Below the pieces are notes generated by a model, which worked only from the letters and a program-made list of their open reading frames with translations, had not been told where the DNA came from and made no database searches. This document shows, piece after piece, positions 52,586 to 59,943 of a DNA stretch of 64,000 nucleotides (the stretch's first letter is position 1; each line of letters opens with the position of its first letter). The DNA is from Natronolimnohabitans innermongolicus JCM 12255. Lineage in GTDB: Archaea; Halobacteriota; Halobacteria; Halobacteriales; Natrialbaceae. Made by a program: the position numbers and the translations under genes. Location: contig NZ_AOHZ01000003.1 of the NCBI RefSeq assembly GCF_000337215.1, positions 1 to 64,000 on the forward strand, read 5' to 3'.

Positions 52586-52705
52586 ATGAACGGTACATTA
52601 CGTGAGTTTCGCAGAAAACCAATCACGGACGTTATCTGTTGTGATCCATCGAAGACGACGGATTATGCCGGTAATATCCCTGTTTCGTTCGAAACAACCC
52701 GATAG
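52586..52705 (+). CDS. possible 39-residue small protein
   Basis: Thirty-three bases downstream of the best TATA box of this stretch (tataaaaat, 52549-52557) an ATG opens a frame for MNGTLREFRRKPITDVICCD, then PSKTTDYAGNIPVSFETTR. Codon use is AT-rich and unlike the neighbours. It has no homology that I recognise. It may be a foreign small gene or no gene at all. Confidence 0.25.
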   Translation: MNGTLREFRRKPITDVICCDPSKTTDYAGNIPVSFETTR

Positions 52706-52707
52706 CC

Positions 52708-52717
52708 TTATTAAATT
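52708..52717 (+). promoter_or_regulatory. TATA-like element of PadR gene
   Basis: ttattaaatt lies 31-40 bp upstream of the ATG at 52748, implying a leader of several nt. An imperfect palindrome (agta...caattg...tact, 52723-52743) sits over the expected transcription start and may be a PadR site. Confidence 0.45.
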
Positions 52718-52747
52718 TCGACAGTAAGCTCAATTGGTACTTTCCCA

Positions 52748-53023
52748 ATGTACGACCTGACAGGATTTCAGCGGGACCTGCTGTACGTCATCGCTGGCGA
52801 GGAGGAGCCCCACGGATTGGCTATCAAGGAGGAACTCGAAGAGTACTACGAGAAGGAGATCCACCACGGTCGGCTCTACCCGAACCTCGACACGCTCGTC
52901 GACAAGGGGCTCGTCGAGAAGGGGCAACGCGACCGGCGGACGAACTTCTATACGCTGACGCGTCGCGGTCGGCGCGAACTCGAGGCACGCCGGGAGTGGG
53001 AAGCACAGTACGTCGACCTCTAA
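52748..53023 (+). CDS. PadR-family transcriptional regulator
   Basis: This 91-residue protein is a PadR winged helix without the long C-terminal helix: LTGFQRDLLYVIAGEEEPHG, LAIKEELEEYYEKEIHHGRL, YPNLDTLVDKGLVEKGQRDR and the wing RRTNFYTLTRRGRRELEARR. Haloarchaeal PadR proteins of this size are common repressors of adjacent genes. The membrane/zinc-ribbon gene follows after 3 bp and may be the regulated partner. A palindrome at its own promoter suggests autoregulation. Confidence 0.92.
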   Translation: MYDLTGFQRDLLYVIAGEEEPHGLAIKEELEEYYEKEIHHGRLYPNLDTLVDKGLVEKGQRDRRTNFYTLTRRGRRELEARREWEAQYVDL

Positions 53024-53026
53024 CGT

Positions 53027-53308
53027 GTGGTTCGGTCGCGAACAGCCACCGCACTCGTCGGTCTCCTGCTCGGCGTAGTCGTCAGTGTCTTCGCCTGGCT
53101 GTACTTCGAGACGCTCCTGCTGTTTCTGTTTCTCCCGTTCGTGCCGTTTCTGTTCGCTCGAGGTGCCGAGAGACCGTCGGAGGCGGAATCTGAGGACCAA
53201 GGGGTTCGACGGCACAAACGCTGTCCAGCGTGTTCGTTCCAAACGACCGACCCGTCGTACGAGTACTGTCCGCGAGACGGGCGGCGTCTTCGAACGATGC
53301 GAGAGTAG
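53027..53308 (+). CDS. small membrane protein with C-terminal zinc ribbon
   Basis: This 93-residue protein starts with a GTG (VRSRTATALVGLLLGVVVSV), has two hydrophobic segments (about 8-27 and 30-47) and ends with a cytoplasmic zinc-ribbon-like CPACSFQTTDPSYEYCPRDG, with three cysteines visible. It starts 3 bp after the padR stop, so both genes are one operon and probably linked in function. The GTG start is supported by the tight spacing; an ATG is not available. Role unknown. Confidence 0.75.
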   Translation: MVRSRTATALVGLLLGVVVSVFAWLYFETLLLFLFLPFVPFLFARGAERPSEAESEDQGVRRHKRCPACSFQTTDPSYEYCPRDGRRLRTMRE

Positions 53309-53426
53309 TACCTCTCTCTGACCGGTGGCCGCGCGCTCGATGGAAAACACGCGGGTGGTGTCGACGCGTCCGACCGATACCGACTCCCGCGACACGTTCT
53401 CAGACCGTTGTGCTTCCAGCGCGTCG

Positions 53427-53434
53427 TTTATATC
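53427..53434 (+). promoter_or_regulatory. TATA box of MgtC/DUF4010 gene
   Basis: tttatatc is centred 27 bp upstream of the GTG at 53457, supporting a leaderless GTG start. Confidence 0.55.
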
Positions 53435-53456
53435 CGTTCACAGTGAACTCCACGAA

Positions 53457-54755
53457 GTGAACGAGGTTACGGTGCCGCTGCAACTCGCCGATGCGCCCCT
53501 CGACGAGACGGTCATCCGCCTCGCGCTCGCCGGCGCGCTGGGGATGTTCCTCGGCCTCGAGCGCGAGTGGTCGCAGAAGTCCGCCGGCATTCGGACGTTC
53601 TCGCTGATCAGCCTCCTCGGAGCGGTCTTTACGTTGCTCGTCCTCGAGACCGACCTCGGCGAACCGCTGCTCATTCTGGGCGGATTGCTCGTCGTCGTCC
53701 AGGGTGTCATGCTCGGCATTCAGGGGTTGCTGAGCGACGAGGGGACGGGGCTCTCGCTGACGACGTCGGTCTCGATGCTCGTCGCCTACGGCATCGGCGC
53801 GCTCGTGGTCGCCGGCTTCATCACCGAGGGCGTCACCGTCGCCGTCCTTTCGTCGCTGTTGCTCGTGCTCAAGCGCGAACTCCACGAGTTCGCGTGGGGG
53901 CTTTCCCGCGAGGAGATGCGCTCGACGACCGAGTTCGCCATCCTCGCGTTCGTCATCTACCCGCTGTTACCGGCCGAGATCGATCTCGAGTTCGGCGGGC
54001 TGGTGATCCCCCTCGAGCCCCAGGTGATCTGGTTGATGGTCGTCGCCGTCGCGGGAATCGGGATCGTCAACTACGCGATCGTCTCGACCTACGGCGGACG
54101 AGGGATCGCCGTCACCGGCTTCTTCGGCGGGCTGGCGTCGTCGACGGCCGTCGTCGGGACGATGCTCGACCACGTCCGCCAGCGGCCCGAAGCGGCGTCC
54201 TACGCCGTCGCCGCGATCTTACTGGCCAACGCCGCGATGGCCGCCCGGAACCTCGCCATCGCGGTCGGCTTCACCGTCGGCAGCGGGTCGCGGATCCTCC
54301 TCGAGGCGATCGTTCCGCTCGGCGCGGTCATCCTGGTCGCGTTCGCCGTCGCGGCGTGGTCCGCAGACTGGGGCGAGTCAGGGCCGATCGAACTTGAGAG
54401 TCCGTTCTCGATGAAAAACGCCCTCGCGTTCGGCGCCGTCTTCCTCGTCGTGCTCGTCTTCGGGTCGCTCGCCGAGACCTGGTTCGGCACCCTCGGCTTC
54501 TACGCGACGGCCGTCGCCAGCGGCTTCGTCTCGAGCGCCGGTGCGACCACCTCGGCGGTCGTCCTCTATCGCGGCGGCCAGCTCGGGCCCGCGGAGGCGA
54601 CCATCGCCATTTTACTCGCGACGGTCTCGAGTATCGTCGTCAAAGCCCTGCTCGCCGCGACGTCGTCCAACCGCGGCTTCCGGCTCCAGGTTGCGGCCTA
54701 CAGCGGGCTGCTCTTGCTCGGCGGCGCGGTCGCGACCGTCGTGGTCGTGATCTGA
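53457..54755 (+). CDS. MgtC/SapB family membrane protein (DUF4010)
   Basis: This 432-residue membrane protein has an MgtC-like N-terminus, VIRLALAGALGMFLGLEREW followed by SQKSAGIRTFSLISLLGAVF, where the ERE and GIRT motifs are typical. A DUF4010-type C-terminal half follows, with IVNYAIVSTYGGRGIAVTGF, FGGLASSTAVVGTMLDHVRQ and SSAGATTSAVVLYRGGQLGP, about 12 helices in all. MgtC proteins influence magnesium and ATPase homeostasis. The frame is open from 53325, but the GTG at 53457 has a TATA box 27 bp upstream, and the earlier part is not acidic or hydrophobic. Confidence 0.9.
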   Translation: MNEVTVPLQLADAPLDETVIRLALAGALGMFLGLEREWSQKSAGIRTFSLISLLGAVFTLLVLETDLGEPLLILGGLLVVVQGVMLGIQGLLSDEGTGLSLTTSVSMLVAYGIGALVVAGFITEGVTVAVLSSLLLVLKRELHEFAWGLSREEMRSTTEFAILAFVIYPLLPAEIDLEFGGLVIPLEPQVIWLMVVAVAGIGIVNYAIVSTYGGRGIAVTGFFGGLASSTAVVGTMLDHVRQRPEAASYAVAAILLANAAMAARNLAIAVGFTVGSGSRILLEAIVPLGAVILVAFAVAAWSADWGESGPIELESPFSMKNALAFGAVFLVVLVFGSLAETWFGTLGFYATAVASGFVSSAGATTSAVVLYRGGQLGPAEATIAILLATVSSIVVKALLAATSSNRGFRLQVAAYSGLLLLGGAVATVVVVI

Positions 54756-54858
54756 TCCGGAGATCCGCCTTCGTCGTCGTGAGCTGACCCGGCCAATCGT
54801 CATCGTGGCTGCTCTACGACCACACGGCGGCGTTCGCTCGGTGCAACCGAGCGGCGGC

Positions 54859-54863
54859 TATAT
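54859..54863 (+). promoter_or_regulatory. TATA box of class-III aminotransferase gene
   Basis: tatat in ggctatatcacc lies 27 bp upstream of the ATG at 54888, supporting that start rather than 54873. Confidence 0.5.
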
Positions 54864-54887
54864 CACCCACGCGTGCTAACACGTCGT

Positions 54888-56243
54888 ATGGACCGCGACA
54901 CGGTCGAGCCGAGCGTCGATCGAATTCCCGGCGAGCGCGCCCGTCAGTGGGTCGACGCCCACCACCGCGTCGCCGCGCCGAGTACGTACGTCTACGAGTT
55001 CGTCTGGGACACGAGCGCCGAGGCGATCGGGCCGTTTTGCACCGACGTCGACGGCAACGTCCTGCTCGATTTTACGAGCCACGTGGCCGCCGCACCGCTC
55101 GGGTACAACAATCCCGCGATCGAGCGGCGACTCGAGTCGTTCGACCTCGTCGATCCACTGAAGATCGCCGGCCAGGACTTCTACGTCAGCAACGGCGGGC
55201 CGCCCGACGACCCCGAGTTTCCGGGGCCGACGCAGCTGATGGAGCGGCTGATCGACGCAACCGACCACTACGAGATGGACCGGGTCTTCCTCTCGAACTC
55301 CGGCGCCGAAGCCGTCGAGAACGCGATCAAGATCTGCTACGCCGCTGGCGGCCACCGCGCGTTCACGTTCGAGGGTGCGTTCCACGGCCGGACGCTCGGC
55401 GCGCTCTCGTTGAACCGCTCGAAAACCGTCCACCGTCGGGGCTTTCCAGAGGTTCCAGGCGTGATGACCGTTCCCTACCCCTCGAGCGAGGACGCGTACG
55501 AACGCCGCTGGCTGACGGACGGGCCGGGAGGCAACGTCGTCGCCGATAGGCTCCACCCCGAGCGCGGGACCGTCGACGCCGACGAGGTGGCCTTCCTGAT
55601 CCTCGAGCCGATCCAGGGCGAGGGGGGCTACCGGCCGGCCCACCCCGGGTTCGCCCGCGACCTCGAGGCGCTTCGCGAGCGCTACGGGCTGTCGATCGTC
55701 GTCGACGAGATCCAGTCCGGACTCGGGCGGACGGGCGAGCTGTGGGCCGTCGATCACCTCGAACTCACGCCGGACGTCATCGCGGCCGGAAAGGGGCTGC
55801 GCGTCGGCGCGACGATTTCGCGGCGCGACGTCTTCCCGACGGAGACGGGCCGGCTCTCCTCGACGTGGGGTGCCGGGGACGTTATCGCCGCGCTCCAGGG
55901 AGCGCTGACGCTCGACGTCATTCGCGAGGAAAACCTCCTCGAAAACGTCCGCGAACGCGGCCGACAGCTTCGGACGCGCCTCGAGGACGCCGTCGCCGAC
56001 GGCGAAGCGTCCGGCGTCGTCGACGTCCGCGGCGAGGGGCTGATGCTCGGCGTCGAGTTCGACACGACAGAACGACGCGAGGCCGTTCTCGCGTCGGCGT
56101 TCGAGCGCGGTCTCCTGACGCTTGGCTGTGGCCACAAAACGCTTCGTCTACTTCCGCCGCTGGACGCGACCGAACGCGAGATCGAACTGGGCGCGACGCT
56201 GTTGCTCGAGGCGATCGGTGCGGTCGCTGCCGATTTCGACTGA
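54888..56243 (+). CDS. class-III PLP aminotransferase
   Basis: This 451-residue protein is a class-III (GABA/ornithine/acetylornithine-type) aminotransferase. Signatures are LFLDFTSHVAAAPLGYNNP-like substrate entry, VFLSNSGAEAVENAIKICYA, FEGAFHGRTLGALSLNRSK, EPIQGEGGYRPAHPGFARDL, VVDEIQSGLGRTGELWAVDH and the PLP lysine in AAGKGLRVGAT. It transfers an amino group from an omega-amino acid to a keto acid. Exact substrate unknown. A MITE-like element follows 11 bp after the stop. Confidence 0.93.
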   Translation: MDRDTVEPSVDRIPGERARQWVDAHHRVAAPSTYVYEFVWDTSAEAIGPFCTDVDGNVLLDFTSHVAAAPLGYNNPAIERRLESFDLVDPLKIAGQDFYVSNGGPPDDPEFPGPTQLMERLIDATDHYEMDRVFLSNSGAEAVENAIKICYAAGGHRAFTFEGAFHGRTLGALSLNRSKTVHRRGFPEVPGVMTVPYPSSEDAYERRWLTDGPGGNVVADRLHPERGTVDADEVAFLILEPIQGEGGYRPAHPGFARDLEALRERYGLSIVVDEIQSGLGRTGELWAVDHLELTPDVIAAGKGLRVGATISRRDVFPTETGRLSSTWGAGDVIAALQGALTLDVIREENLLENVRERGRQLRTRLEDAVADGEASGVVDVRGEGLMLGVEFDTTERREAVLASAFERGLLTLGCGHKTLRLLPPLDATEREIELGATLLLEAIGAVAADFD

Positions 56244-56254
56244 CGGCGCTTCAC

Positions 56255-56338
56255 TATAGTAGCCACTGAAACGAGTTACACACTGATCGCACCGCCCTCT
56301 GGCGATCAGGTGTACAATGACTGTCAGTGGCTACTATA
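56255..56338. mobile_element. MITE-like palindromic element, copy 2
   Basis: This 84-bp element has the same 15-bp terminal inverted repeat tatagtagccactga / tcagtggctactata as copy 1 and the internal pair ctgatcgc/gcgatcag, while the middle differs. It lies immediately downstream of the aminotransferase stop. It has no coding capacity; flanking TA could be a target-site duplication (inference). Confidence 0.85.
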
Positions 56339-56414
56339 ACTCCGACCCGTACTCTCGGACCTCGTCACACGAAAGCCGGCCGTTCTTTCGGCTCCCCGCC
56401 GAAGAGAGCGTACG

Positions 56415-56789
56415 ATGATCGGCGCACTCACGGTGGGCAAGAAGGCGCTCTCGTTCGGCTACAAACGATACGGCGTTCCCGGGGCGGTCGCGTCCGGCGG
56501 CGTCGTTCTGGTCGGCTACGTTGCGGTTCGACGCGCCCTGCAGGCGGCAACGGAGGCCGACGAAGCGTCGATCGGGGCGGCGATCGACGCCGAGTCGCTC
56601 GAGTCCGCCATCGACGAGGACGGCATCGAAGCGGTCGCTGACGTCCGAACGCTCGACGAGGTGATCGACCGAGAACAGCTCCGATCGAACGTCGACGTCG
56701 ACGCGCTTCGGTCGTCGGCCGACGAGGAACTCGACGAGTTCGCCGAAGGGGGAGACCCCGCGTCGTTCGACGACGACGGCGACGCCTGA
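56415..56789 (+). CDS. small protein with membrane helix and acidic tail
   Basis: This 124-residue protein starts MIGALTVGKKALSFGYKRYG, with a hydrophobic segment about residues 19-40 (VPGAVASGGVVLVGYVAVRR) and an acidic soluble tail of repeated helices (AAIDAESLESAIDEDGIEAV). Codon usage is typical. I do not recognise the family. It follows the MITE-like element by 76 bp. Confidence 0.72.
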   Translation: MIGALTVGKKALSFGYKRYGVPGAVASGGVVLVGYVAVRRALQAATEADEASIGAAIDAESLESAIDEDGIEAVADVRTLDEVIDREQLRSNVDVDALRSSADEELDEFAEGGDPASFDDDGDA

Positions 56790-56915
56790 ACCGTCGAGAG
56801 TAGTCGGCCGATCGCCCGTTCGCTCGAACATCCACCGGTCCCATCAACGCGATTTGTTTTTTCGGTAACTGAATAGCAAACGTACGCTTTTTCATATCGG
56901 TGACGTATTCGCGGT

Positions 56916-57614
56916 ATGTTAATCGTCGAGTATCGGGTGGATTCGGCAGTTCTCATGGAGACGCTGGGGAGCCTCTCGTCCGTCACGATTCACATCGAGG
57001 AACAGTATCTCACCGCCGACGGACGGATTCGCGTGTATTTCTGGGCTGAAAGGGCGGAAACGGATGCAGTCGGTGAAACCGACACCACCGATACTGACAC
57101 GTGGTCCCGATTCGAGACGGCGCTCGCGGGCGACCCAACAGTTTCCGAGGCGAAACCGCTGACCGACGCCACACAGCGGCGGCTGTACCGCATCACGTTG
57201 ACCGACGAAGGCCAGTCGGAGACGACGTTCCCCCGATGGGCGGAGCTCGATCTCGTCTTGCTCGAGTCGGTCGGCACGGCCGACGGGTGGGCCAATCGGG
57301 TGCGAATTCCCGACCGAGAGACGCTCGAACAGTATCGGACTGCGCTGCGAGAGTGCGGTCTCGAGTTTCGACTCCAGTCGCTCTATCGCGAGAGCGACGC
57401 GGCGAGTACCGCCGAAGCGCAGCTCACGGGCGAGCAGTACGTGGCGCTCGTGGCGGCCTACGATGCCGGCTACTTCGACGTCCCGCGAACGACGTCCCAG
57501 TCCGAACTCGCCTCGAAGCTGTCGATTTCGTCGCAAGCGCTTTCGGAGCGGCTTCGCCGCGGGACGGCGACGCTCATCGAAGAAACGCTGCTCCGAAATC
57601 CGGCCCCGATTTAA
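56916..57614 (+). CDS. bacterio-opsin-activator-type HTH regulator
   Basis: This 232-residue protein is of the Bat-like group in haloarchaea: N-terminal sensor-like domain (LIVEYRVDSAVLMETLGSLS) and C-terminal HTH_10 helix-turn-helix, EAQLTGEQYVALVAAYDAGY then FDVPRTTSQSELASKLSISS and QALSERLRRGTATLIEETLL. Such proteins regulate transcription near their own genes. It is followed 55 bp later by a DUF7344-type regulator. The target is unknown. Confidence 0.92.
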   Translation: MLIVEYRVDSAVLMETLGSLSSVTIHIEEQYLTADGRIRVYFWAERAETDAVGETDTTDTDTWSRFETALAGDPTVSEAKPLTDATQRRLYRITLTDEGQSETTFPRWAELDLVLLESVGTADGWANRVRIPDRETLEQYRTALRECGLEFRLQSLYRESDAASTAEAQLTGEQYVALVAAYDAGYFDVPRTTSQSELASKLSISSQALSERLRRGTATLIEETLLRNPAPI

Positions 57615-57669
57615 CTGCCTCGGGATTCAGGGCGGCGAGGGATACGTTCGAGTCGTTTTTCACTATGTG

Positions 57670-58023
57670 ATGACATCATCGACGCTCGATAGAGTGTTCT
57701 CGACGCTGGCTGATTCCCACCGCCGGCTGTGCTGTCGCCACGTGGCCGTGACCGACGCGACCACGGTCTCCATCGACGAACTGCGTACCACGCTCGCCGA
57801 CGCATCGTCGGCGGCCACCGAACCGGATCCGAACCGCGCCGCTCGAATCGAGACTCGTCTCCGCCACGTCCATCTGCCGATGCTCGACGAGGCCGAAGTC
57901 TTCGAGTACGACGCCACGCAGGGAACGGTACAGGCCGGGCCGCTGTTCCCGCTTGCAACCGACCTCGTCGAGGCGACCGCCGACGCGCCCGAGGTCGACG
58001 CTGCGATGCCGGTACTCGAGTGA
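57670..58023 (+). CDS. DUF7344-type winged-helix protein
   Basis: This 117-residue protein (MTSSTLDRVFSTLADSHRRL) has the pattern of haloarchaeal DUF7344 (from memory): an N-terminal helix with LSTLADSHRR, a winged helix and RLRHVHLPMLDEAEVFEYD, a motif shared with the protein at 59650. It could be an ArsR-like regulator. It follows the Bat-type regulator by 55 bp on the same strand and is convergent with purD. The Met at 57670 is preferred to the longer basic frame. Confidence 0.82.
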   Translation: MTSSTLDRVFSTLADSHRRLCCRHVAVTDATTVSIDELRTTLADASSAATEPDPNRAARIETRLRHVHLPMLDEAEVFEYDATQGTVQAGPLFPLATDLVEATADAPEVDAAMPVLE

Positions 58024-58124
58024 CGAACGCCGCCGCGTCGCTATCGACGTCGGTGAAAAAGGGATCAGTGGGACGCGGAAAACGGTGGGAAAACGAAACG
58101 GGAACGGTCGACCGCCGAGGCGAT

Positions 58125-59468
58125 CTACTCGCCGCGGAGTTCGTTCATGTGGTCGATGCGCTGCTGGACGAGGTCGGGTTTGCCGATGTCGTGGCGCATG
58201 TGCAGCCCTTCCTCGCCGGCGACCTCGAGGGCGTCCTCGGCGATCGTTTCGGCCTCGGTGATCGAGTCGGCGAGGCCGACGACGGCGAACGACCGCGACG
58301 TGGTCGTGTAGATGCCGTCGTCGCGCTCGTCGACGTCATCAGAACTCGACGAGTTCTGATTGCCCGAAGCGCTTCGCTCCTCGACGCTGGCGTAGTAGAG
58401 CAGGGCGTCACCCGCACTTTCTTCGTCGACTTTGATTTTCGCGCCGGCCTCGGGGTCCGTGGGGTAGCCCTCCGGCACGGCGTACTTACAGACCGTCGCC
58501 TGATCGGCGAACTCGAGTTCGGGCGGGGCCTCGCCGTCGCGGGCCGCGGTGAGAATCTCGAGGAAGTCCGTCTCGAGGACGGGCAGCGTGTTCATCGCCT
58601 CGGGGTCGCCAAAGCGGGCGTTGAACTCGATGACCTTCGGTCCCTCGCTGGTGAGCATGTACTGGCCGTAGAGGATGCCCCGATAGTCGTCGAGGGCGTC
58701 GACGGTCGCCTCGATGATCGAGACGGCCTCCTCGTAGTCGTCTTCGGTCATGAAGGGCAGGTGGGTGGTCGCGTCGGAGTAGCTGCCCATACCGCCCGTG
58801 TTCGGCCCCTCGTCGCCCTCGTAGGCGCGTTTGTGATCTTGCACCGCGGGGGCGGTCCGGAACTCGCCGTTGGCGACGAACGCCTGGACGGTGAACTCCT
58901 CGCCGACGAGACGCTCCTCGAGGACGATCCGGTCGTAGTCGGCGTCGCGGATGTACTCCTTGCCCTCCTCGGCCGTGACCTGGTCGCCGATGACCTTCAC
59001 GCCCTTCCCGCCCGTGAGGCCGGCGGGCTTGATCGCCAGGTCGCCGTCGTACTCGTCGATGAAGTCGCAGGCGGCCTCCATATCGTCGAAGGTCTCGAAG
59101 TCCGGACAGCCCGGAATTCCCTCTTCTTCCATGAACCGACGCTGGAACGCCTTGTCCGTCTCGATCCGGGCGTCTGCCTCCTTCGGGCCGAAGGCGTAGA
59201 TCCCCGCGGCCTCGAGTTCGTCCGCGACGCCGGCCTCGAGGGGCGCTTCGGGGCCGATGACGGCGATCGTCGCGTCGACCGCCTCGGCGTAGTCGACGAC
59301 GGCCGTCGGGTTCGTCGTCTCGAGCGTCTCGAACTCGGACGCGATCCGTGCGATACCGGGATTTCGGTTGCCCGCACAGGCGTAGAGGTCTGCCTCGCTG
59401 TCCTCGAGCGCGCGAGCGATGGCGTGTTCGCGGCCACCGCCGCCGATCAGGAGCACGTGCTCTCGCAT
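58125..59468 (-). CDS. purD: phosphoribosylamine-glycine ligase PurD with in-frame insertion
   Basis: This 447-residue protein is the second enzyme of purine synthesis, an ATP-grasp ligase joining glycine to phosphoribosylamine. Signatures are VLLIGGGGREHAIARAL, GLTGGKGVKVIGDQVTAEEG, NTGGMGSYSDATTHLPFMTE and FNARFGDPEAMNTLPVLETD. Near residue 365 the family reads VEERDDGIY-like, but here about 15 extra residues (RSASGNQNSSSSDDV) are inserted. The DNA at 58338-58360 that codes for them is a 23-bp palindrome. The insertion is in a surface loop by family alignment and probably does not destroy activity. Confidence 0.95.
   Translation of the reverse strand: MREHVLLIGGGGREHAIARALEDSEADLYACAGNRNPGIARIASEFETLETTNPTAVVDYAEAVDATIAVIGPEAPLEAGVADELEAAGIYAFGPKEADARIETDKAFQRRFMEEEGIPGCPDFETFDDMEAACDFIDEYDGDLAIKPAGLTGGKGVKVIGDQVTAEEGKEYIRDADYDRIVLEERLVGEEFTVQAFVANGEFRTAPAVQDHKRAYEGDEGPNTGGMGSYSDATTHLPFMTEDDYEEAVSIIEATVDALDDYRGILYGQYMLTSEGPKVIEFNARFGDPEAMNTLPVLETDFLEILTAARDGEAPPELEFADQATVCKYAVPEGYPTDPEAGAKIKVDEESAGDALLYYASVEERSASGNQNSSSSDDVDERDDGIYTTTSRSFAVVGLADSITEAETIAEDALEVAGEEGLHMRHDIGKPDLVQQRIDHMNELRGE
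58334..58380. repeat. palindromic in-frame insertion inside purD
   Basis: 58338-58360 is a near-perfect palindrome (arms atcagaactcg/cgagttctgat, 1-bp centre), and 58365-58376 is a second (cgaagcgcttcg). Together they form the 45-bp segment that has no counterpart in normal PurD. The reading frame is kept. It resembles the Rickettsia palindromic elements that sit inside coding sequences. Confidence 0.75.
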
Positions 59469-59649
59469 GGGAGAACGCGGGACGCACGAACCTGTAAACG
59501 TTGCTCTTTGCTCGAGCCAGATGTATGCACGTCCGTGCGCTGTGCGCCTGTTTTGGCAGTGACGTCGTCCTCGCGGGGATCTCCTTTCACGTTCCCCTCT
59601 ATATTTAGGGTCGTGTAGTAATCCGCTGCGGGACGACCCAACGTGTAGT

Positions 59650-59943
59650 ATGTGCCGGGATCGTTCCGAACTGTACGACAGTCTTGCGAGCGGCCATCGG
59701 CGCCGCCTGTTGCTCGCGTTGCTAAAGGAAAGCCCCCGGATCGAACCCGCAAGCGACCCTCGTGTGAACGAGACAGAGCAACTGTCTCATCATCACGTCC
59801 ACCTGCCGAAACTGGCCGACTACGACCTCATCGAGTGGCATCGCGGGATCTGCTGTGTCGAACGCGGACCGCGGTTCGACGAGGTGCGCCCGCTGCTAGA
59901 GCAACTCCCCGACGGGACCGACTCGTCGCCGATGCGCGGCTGA
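59650..59943 (+). CDS. DUF7344-type small winged-helix protein
   Basis: This 97-residue protein (MCRDRSELYDSLASGHRRRL) is a second copy of the DUF7344-like type: LYDSLASGHRRRLLLALLKE, then LSHHHVHLPKLADYDLIEWH and RGICCVERGPRFDEVRPLLE. It should be a small transcriptional regulator. It ends directly at the MrfA-like helicase on the opposite strand (stop codons adjacent at 59943/59944). An AT-rich element, atatttagg at 59601-59609, lies further upstream than usual, so there is a leader of about 15-20 nt. Confidence 0.78.
   Translation: MCRDRSELYDSLASGHRRRLLLALLKESPRIEPASDPRVNETEQLSHHHVHLPKLADYDLIEWHRGICCVERGPRFDEVRPLLEQLPDGTDSSPMRG

Larger units (their letters stand above)
52296..52747. other. 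AT-richer stretch with promoters, hairpins and small frames
   Basis: The stretch has lower GC than its surroundings. It contains three TATA-like elements (52340-52346, 52549-52557 and 52708-52717), two strong hairpins (52368-52397 and 52425-52452) and a 39-codon frame (52586-52705). The last TATA element serves the PadR gene. Together it looks like a small accessory insertion or an RNA gene region. Confidence 0.5.

Noticed and set aside
54876-56135. 419-codon minus-strand frame opposite the aminotransferase
   Set aside because: Shadow of a clear aminotransferase; no motif.
57729-59618. 629-codon plus-strand frame opposite purD
   Set aside because: Reverse shadow; purD has all family motifs on the other strand.
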